Below are positions 10,383 through 19,300 of a DNA stretch of 26,904 nt, piece after piece. Numbering within the stretch: position 1 is the first letter of the stretch; every line of letters starts with the position of its first letter. The stretch is from Priapulus caudatus (Eukaryota; Priapulida; Priapulimorpha; Priapulimorphida; Priapulidae), in contig NW_014577474.1 in assembly GCF_000485595.1 (NCBI RefSeq), positions 253,480-280,383 on the forward strand, given 5' to 3'. A program made the translations under genes and the position numbers. The notes beneath the pieces were generated by a model. The model was not told the origin of the DNA and searched no databases. It worked only from the letters and a program-made list of their open reading frames with translations.

Positions 10383-13300
10383 GTGCGTGTCATTAACACT
10401 GTGCTCTCTGCAGTCATCTACGTGGACGCGGGCCGGGCCGACCTGCTCGTGACGATCACAAGCCCCTCAGGTGGCAACCTTCCCTTCGACATACACGAGG
10501 GCAGTGGCTTCACCTACATCAGTTACGTCGCGCAGGAGCCCGGCAAGCACAGAGTTGTCATCACCTACGGCGGAGACGACGTGCCTCGTAGGTTCATTAA
10601 TACGTCCCCTAGACCTCCCCCTCCCTTCTCTCGCTCTCGCCTATAGAAATGAAAGGGGATGCCAGGTGATTAATATGAAACAGTGCACGATGGTTGTTTC
10701 GCAAACGGAAACGGGATTCTAGTTTAGTGATGCTTGTTGTGGCGGTAATGATGGTGATGGCAGTGACTAGAGATAATTAACTAACGATAATGATAATCGT
10801 AATGACTGGATGCTTTGAAGTGTGTGGATGTAGTTTGGTTACTTATTTCGTATATATATATATATATATATATGATACTCTGTCGATCGCATGCAGGTGT
10901 CCACGTCAGCGCTTCTTGGTAGCCTTGGTTTTCTATCTACTATTGGCAACATAGTTTAATGTTGCTGGCATCTGTGAAGAAGAGGCCTGGACAGCCTCTA
11001 CGGATTTAGCTTGCTGGTTGGATGTTTCCATTGTATATATAAAAAAGTTATGTTATGAAGATGCTACACAAAGTTAGCAATAAACATGGTTAATGTTGCT
11101 GACGCTAAGCCAATAAAAAATTGAACAAAATACGTGTGACACTTGCAAACCGAGAAAAGTAGCATGTAACACCTTATCTGCAGGCCTCACGAAGTATCTG
11201 TGTGAAATTACGTGCGGATCGGATCTAAAAGGAAGACACATAGAGAGACGATATACGTGTTCACCAAGAGCCACTCAAGAGAATTTATTATAGGATAGGA
11301 TAGGATGTTAAATTAGTGCTGCTGCTGCTGATGTCCCAGCAGAAGCAGCCCCAGGAACAGCCTACGGCTATGTTATAGTATAAAAAAAAAAATTATTATA
11401 GAATTCTCGAGACTCGTGTGTGCGAGTGTAAATAATATAGAGCTTCTCTGAAAGAACTTCCTTGTAATGACATTGTATCCCATTGGGCATGCGTCATAGT
11501 TTCGAAGATGAAAGAAGATTTTGGCTCAGAGGCACCACAGTCTTAGATATTGTTATTGCCAACAACGTGAAAAATATTCACAAAAATTAAATCTGACCGT
11601 ATTGGTTCGTTATAGTTCTTTGCACTAGTGCAATAAAAAACAGATATGTGCTCTTACTTGAACAGTTTGGCCCAATTGATCTACTTTTTATACTTATTGA
11701 ACCTTAAGGCAGGCACGATCCAATGATAGTGCTATGACATTGTTCGCTTCGATCAGTCATTCGGTAGGCGTGTAATTGAGGCGCTTGAAAATTGCAATCA
11801 GAGGCAGGTAGTTCCATTAGCAATAAACACCTCATCCCTGTTGTTATACGTCATTACATTGTTTCATCTAAGACCGTACTCGCCACATGTTCTGCTGACA
11901 TCTATGACAAATATGACATACGCATATATACGCTCTCCTATGACACTATTTGTCATAGGAAGATTCTTCCTATGATAAATATTGGCGAGTCAACTTCGTT
12001 CCGCTTTACAGCTGAAATTCACTGTTTGCGTTCATAATAGCGCTCCTAAACTCCTATGATGCGCACAACACATACAACAATGTCATAGGAAGAATCTTCT
12101 TATGACAAATACTAGTAGTGTCATAGGAGAGCGTATATGCCTATGTCGTATTTGTCATAGATGCAAGCAGAACAGGCTGGTACACGTGTCAGTGCGGTCA
12201 ACATGTTATCACGATTAACTTGCGCCGAGTAAACACGTGCAGATTTGTTTTGCGTGGAAAGCGCATTGATCTATTCACTTAACAACTATGCAAACTGAAT
12301 ACGAGTCCGTGCACACATCGTTTCCCATATTCCAGTCGCTTTGTGGCGATGTCGGATCATGTCGCAGTGATTCTCGATGCACTGCTGTTAATTACATTAT
12401 GAAAGTTGTAGCACATTAGAGCGAGTGTGTGAGAGCGACAGCGTGCACGTCATTGCCGCCGAGTAATAATCGTCTGAGCTCGAATTAAAATAATGAGAAA
12501 GTAATTCCAACGTTTAATGGAGCTTGATAAAACTGTGATAACCAGTGTATCGTTTTCCGATTTTTAATGATAATTAAAATAGCTATAATAGTTCAACTGT
12601 AACATAAAGTACATGTACAGTACAATCTCTATATTGCGGTCACACACGGGAACTCCAAACGTGTCCTTTATATGTTCTCTATAGTTTCTATTTTAATTAT
12701 GCGATGAGATTTTTGTTATGAATGCTAAAATAGGTGTCATTTTAAATTTAGTCGGGAGGAGAGGAGGGGAATCATGGTACGATGTTACACGGCCTGTGTG
12801 TGTTACTTACTGTGTCATTCAGATTGCATACTCTCTAGTTTCTATTTTAATCATGTGACACGGTTTTTCTCAGCAGGGGATTTTTGTCATGAACGCTAAA
12901 AATAGGTGTCCATAATATACACGTGGCTGCTAACATAGGATTGACTCTATAAATAAACTACGACAGAAATTTTTCCTACGTAAAACATATATGCCAAACA
13001 GTCGTAGGACCCTGCTGCCCACCGTTTGTATGAGATGTAGGCGGTAGAAATTAACTTCTGAACAAAGGGGTGCAACGGACTCCCAGCCGTCAAAAAGAGG
13101 GAGTCCATAGCAAAATGAGGGAGTCCGCAGTCTGATGTTTAAAACTAAAGATATTAATAATAACGTGTGTGCTTATTTGCGTGTTTGCGAATAATAACGT
13201 CTTTAGACATTTGCTGAAAAAATACGGCAATTCCGCGAGGCCGTGCTTTGGAACGAACTAGTTAGTATAGCAGAATTTTCAGGGAGTCACACGGACTCCT

Positions 13301-16300
13301 GCATATGTCAAATCAGGGAGTCCGCTCTGGAATGAACTAGTTAGTATAGCAGAATTTTCAGGGAGTCACACGGACTCCTGCATATGTCAAATCATGGAAT
13401 CCGACAGTAAAGCAGGGAGTATTTGACTCCAGACTTGCGTTAATTTTTTTACCCTGTTTGTATGTGTTTACGAATTGCACAGGATCTGCATGACTAGCGT
13501 AGACAGTAATAATAACTGTAGGCAATGCTTGAGGTATAATTCCCCGCTGTTATTGCTTGTCCAGGCAGTCCTAATTCTTAATTAATTATTATTATTAGTA
13601 GTAATTATTATTATAATAGTAATTATTATTATTAAATTATTACAGGCAGTCCACTGACTGTACTTGCTGACGAGGCACAAGCCGGCATGGTCATAGCGAC
13701 GGGCGATGGACTTTACAGATGCCTTGTGGATGAGGAAGCTCATTTCACTGTACGTGGGCTGAAGGACCAACCTGTTGTGCGGGTGGACGGTACGTGCAGG
13801 GTGATATATATACATGCAGACTCAATACATAGACTGCAATAAAATTATATATATATATATCAAGAGCTAATAATACAGTATGTATTGTTAGACATTATTT
13901 ACATGTATATTATTACATCAGCTATATTATTATCTGTACTATATATATATATACATACAAATATAGCTGATATCTAATAATACATGTCTGCTAGTAGTGA
14001 TCTACGAGTCGCTGCGTTTCTGAATATTGATGGTGGTCTGTTTGTCAGGTGATTCCATCTGCAGGTCAAGTGTGTTATCAGGAGTGATGGGAAATTCGGT
14101 AATTGAGTGCTGCTACAATCAGAGAGGCGTTTGTTTATTCATAATAGCATAACAGTTGAGCACCTCATCACTAAAGAATAGCAATCAGGAATATGTTTGG
14201 AAATCAATGAATTTTTATGCGCGGTTCTCCAGGTCCGAATTCCATCGCGAAGGTGACCGTGAGACCCGTGCCTGAGCAGGGATGGAAGATTTTCTACACA
14301 CCTGTAGAAGTGGGAATCTTTAATATCAAAATATTCGGCAACGGCAGGGAAATAACAGGTAACAGCTGACATATATCACCGCGTGTTATGGAAGGGAAGG
14401 AGGAGGAGAATGTTATGTGAATCCATCTTTCGAGAAGGGAAGAGAGATTGCAAAATTAACATTGAGTCTGAATTCTGACTGAGACATGTTGAAATAAAAA
14501 CGAGAAACCGTGTTTTTTTATTGTCTTCCTAAATTATGTTGAAGATATTTAGCTAAAATGTATGGATTTTAAACGAATCTATAGGTGATATAGAGCATCT
14601 ACTAGATGCAAGTGTCAAGGATCTCAGATAATAGTATATACATACCAATATATGTGTATATGTACATTTATCTGTATGAAGAGGTGGCAGAGTGGTAGAG
14701 GCCAGAGTTCGTGTGCATGGCTTCATGCTCTATAACTTGACCATGACTGTCGTAGGGAGCCCCTATCACCCCAAGGTCACAGATCCGCGCAGGGTGAAGG
14801 TCGTCGGTGGCTGGCACAGCATCATGGACGCCAACAATAGGCTCTACCTGAAGGTCGGAGAGGAGAAACGCATTCAGTTCGACATCACTGAGGCTGGTCC
14901 AGGTATGAGCGAGCACAACACTCCCCCGCGGTGCTCGTAGAATGCCCTGCTAGCCAGAGAGAACTTCCAGTATATATAGAGTAGCTTCCAGTTATATAAT
15001 GATAAATTCCAAAGTTTCTGTCAAATACCAAAGATGTGATGTCCAAGACTAGAGGGCGGATCTTTCGTATACAGGGTTCGTAGCGGGTCTTCCAAAGTCT
15101 TATAAGTACTTATTTTGCCAAAAATAAAATAAGGGCCCTTATTAGTACTTATTTTTTGTGAAATCTTAGAAAAGTACTTAATAGTCATTTTTCAACATTT
15201 TCTGTGTTGAATTTCGCTGAAATCTGCTGTGCAATTGTGTATATAAATATTATTAGTGTACTTTAATAGTCGGTGATCTATCAGAAATCGCGTAAAAAAG
15301 TCTTATTTTGGCCTCCAGAAAGGGTCTTATAAGTCCTTATTTCAACATGTGTCTTACTACTATGAACCCTGGTATAGTACATTGATTCTGTAAACCATAT
15401 TTTTTTCTGTCACTTTGCTGCATGATAAGCTATTTACTGGCACGCGTTCACACGCAGCTTTGGGGTTAAAGATGGTTTGACCGAGATTTTACCATTCAGA
15501 AAACATCTTGGCATATTGCCCTAACTCAATCTAATTTCCACTATTCGGATCACGCGCTGTTGCAGCAGGCAGTACAGTTGCAGACCTTTCCATGTGTATT
15601 TCCCCGTGTAAAAACGACCAGGAACACGTATAGATGTTAGTACGTATAGATTGTTACAGCATGCCAGGCTGTGCGTGGCAGCGGACACACGCCCGCCTTT
15701 AATCACGTGTGAAATAATCGGGGACACAGTGTCAGAAGCAACATTATTAGTCCTAACATTACTCTTAACATTAACTATTTCTCGTAGGCCGTATATACGT
15801 CTATACACTGCGTATGAGCGACTCGTAACTTCACCACTTTTTTTCCTGACGGCCTACGAGAAAAAGTTGATGTTGAGACTAATGTTGAGACTAATTTTGC
15901 TTCTTACAACGCGCGTATAATGGCACGTACGTGTGGCAAGCTGATTTTATGGGTTTCTTCTGCTCGTTAGGGGAGATCATGGCCGACGTAGACGGTCCCC
16001 ACGACCAAGTGCCGGTGGCTGTGGAGAAACCGAGTGACACGAGGCGGAGAGTCTGCTTCACGCCTCCCATCGAAGGTAGGAATCTCGCGACGTTGAAACC
16101 GACGTCGAAAAAAAACTCGGCAGAGGCAGAGAGAATATCCGTTTACGAACTCGTTAAGTGTCATTTCTCAGAACTCATCGACTTATTTTCATTACTTTAT
16201 TTTATTACTTTATTTTTCGTTACCTTGAGAATTCCGTTTATGAACTCGAATTTATTTTGATCGCACTATTAATCGCGTGTTCTGTATTGATAATAATGAT

Positions 16301-19300
16301 GGAATCTGTTTTACTTTTAATTTTATTGCGTAGCCGGCGATTAAGGTTATATCGCAAAACCCATCGTATTGACTTCACGCTCGCTCTCGTATTTCAGGTC
16401 ACTACGAACTATCACTATTCTGGAACAAAGTGCCATTGCCAAAATCGCCGATGGAAGGTTACGCGACGCTTTCGAGTCCTTCACGAAGCCCGGTGTCGCC
16501 ATCTAAAGGCAGCATGACTAGACATGTGGTTGAATCGTCGAGCATGACTACCAAGCACATTTCCGGCACAGAGGGCAACACCAAGGTGATTCTGCGTGGC
16601 CGAGGATTACAGGAGGCGAAGACAAAACAAGAGGCAGAGTTCATCATTGATGGTTCACACTGCGCACCCGGTACGTATGACTGAGTAAGGTTTCTCGACT
16701 AAAGCTGCGTTTACACTACCAAGTACCAACGTAATGTTGTCAAATTGGTGAGTTGGACCAATTTTGCAATTCGGCAACACAGAGTTGGCGAAAATAGAAC
16801 ATGTTCTAATCTCCCAACTAGTTGTTATTGACCAGTTGCTCCCCCAACTTTTGCGTTTACACTGCCAATTGTTGGTTGTATAGTTTCGATGTTGGTCCAA
16901 TTCGCCAATTTGACAACATAAAGTCAGTAGTGTAAACCCAGCTTAAATCGCCTTGAAGAGTGTGCTGGTGATGCTGGGTATACCGTGGTGGCTGAAATGG
17001 CCGTATATTTCAGTGTTAGTGCAAAATGCTGGCAGTTTCGATTTTTTTTTATCTGCATGATTCATAATTCCCTTTCAGAAATTGATGTATAAACATGATA
17101 GCCCCAAGTAGTAAAAATGATTTTCACGAATTTTGCTTTACCTTGATTTTTTATGTAGATTTTAGGTCCATTGGTTTTTGGCTTGTTATAGTGGTAATAA
17201 CAAGAAATCGTCCAAATGTTAACTGTGAAGATTTGGGGTAGCCTATCAGGACCCTGGACACTAACATAGTGTATCAGAGTTGTCGTGACCTGTATATGTG
17301 GTTGTGTGTAAAACAAATGATAGATGATTAAATGATATGCGCATATTGTTTATATATTATTAATATATGTGTATTTGCAGGAAGACCAGTGGCGAGCATT
17401 CAGAGTACATCTAAGAGTGGATTTGGAATACCAGTCGACGTGGAACAGATTGACAACAATGTGTATCGCTGCGTGTACGTGATCAACACGCCTGGTACGT
17501 CGCCACATTCCGCGATTCATTCTCGTGAACTCTTAAAGCAATATTTGCGAGATTCTGGCTTAGAAACGCTCAATCCGTATAAAATATAGCTAAATGTAGT
17601 CTTGCCTCGCAGTGGATATATCACTGATTACACTAACTTGAAAACCACTAAGATTTTATAAGCAGTTATAGCATAGAAAATTGCTTATGAACACATCGTA
17701 ACACAACGAAAATAACATCGAGTCGCAAGATTTGCAGGGGCGTGTACAGGGGGGGTCCGGCCCCCCCCCCTTGCTCGCGCAGAAAACGCATCTAAGGGGG
17801 TCTAATTTCAGAAATTTAGTAACCCAGACCCCCCCTTTGCGTGCTCGCAAGTTTGGGTTACGGTTAGACCCCCCCCCCCCCTGGTTCAAATCCTGTACAC
17901 GCCCCTGATTTGTTAAATGTGTCAACTTGTAATTTGTCGGTGCAAACGAGATTGCGCGAGAGACGTGTAAGTCTATGGACGATAGCTGGCACTACTAACT
18001 GGTCAAAGATTACAGGAAAAGGCGGTGGTAATCGAACGTGTTCGAAACTTGCACAAAGAAAGGGTATGCCTTCTCTGTCCTCTTTACTCATGAGCAGTGA
18101 GCGAAATCAGTAGTAGTACTTCCAGCGCGAGTACTTCCAGCAGTACTTCCAGCGCGAGCGAAATCAAAGGTCACGACGGGCGTCCATTTTCTTTTCGGCC
18201 ATGTTTGCAGGCGCCTACCTCCTGAACATCATGTGGGGTGACAGACACGTCAGCGGGTCACCGTTCAAGGTCAGCGTCACGGGCAGCCTGTGTGACCCGA
18301 ACAAGGTCACCTTGAGCGGCGAAGGCTTGAAGGGCGGTGTCATCGGGAGAGATCTGGTGTCGAAGATTGACACAAGGAGAGCAGGACCCGGTAAGCATGT
18401 TTTGCCGATATGTTCGTTAACCCGAGTACACAAGCAGTGCTGTCAGGAGTCACCCACAGCTTTCTTGGCAAGTATCTATTTCGGCTCGCACCGACTGATA
18501 ATTTAGTTCCATTCGTTTACCTAATAAGAGTTTTCAGTTTGTATACACGTAGCTTAGCTGAATAAAACCCAATCAATTTGAAAAAAGAGGCAATGATAAA
18601 ACAGTTATTGATCATCTTAAAGTTCCATAACTGACTAAGGTAAAGAAGATAGATGTAAAAACTAATTGCAGCCTAACTAATTACTATTACTAATTCTTTT
18701 AGATGACTTACTAGACCGACTTTACTTAAACCCATTAGCTACGCGACTAATTAACTAAACTTTGCGTTGAACACGTGAATTCTGGAATTCATTCAGTCGA
18801 CTCCTGAACACTTCTGTGTGGATCGTGTGCGGATCGCTCAATTTGGCTTCCGTTAAGGAATCACGTTTGGGTTCTTCTTTGAAGGTGAACTGACCGCGCA
18901 TTGCGTCGGACCGCAGAAGGTAGCCTACTGTGAGCTGTTTGACCACCGCGATGGCACGTACACTCTCAACATTCGCCCGCAGGAGGCAGGCAAGCACACA
19001 CTGCACGTGAAGTATGACGGAGAAAACGTACCAGGTACGAACGCGCGGCTGTCGACGCAAAGGTCTCGCGGTTTGTGAAATTTTGAAGAGAAATTTTGCG
19101 TGAAAGTCATTTTATTGCGATTATAATTATATTGCGATGTTATATCATACCAGGTACGAACGCGGGGCCATCGACACGGTTTGTGATTGTGAATTTTCGA
19201 AGAGAAATGTTTTGCGTAAAAGTTGCGATATTTTACGACTTATGACAGCAGTAACGACACGTAGGTTTTTTCTGACGTCGCCTAGGTGCGTCGTTCATGG

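Noticed and set aside
14683-14720. tRNA-like A box (TGGCAGAGTGG), possible SINE
   Set aside because: No B box at the right distance and no cloverleaf; exon H starts soon after.
17881-17895. GGTTCAAATCC, a perfect tRNA B-box consensus
   Set aside because: It sits in the end of a MITE with no A box upstream at tRNA distance; probably coincidence.
17656-17925. 89-codon minus-strand frame with Gly-rich segment
   Set aside because: It spans the CAGGGGCGTG MITE; a typical false prediction over a transposon.
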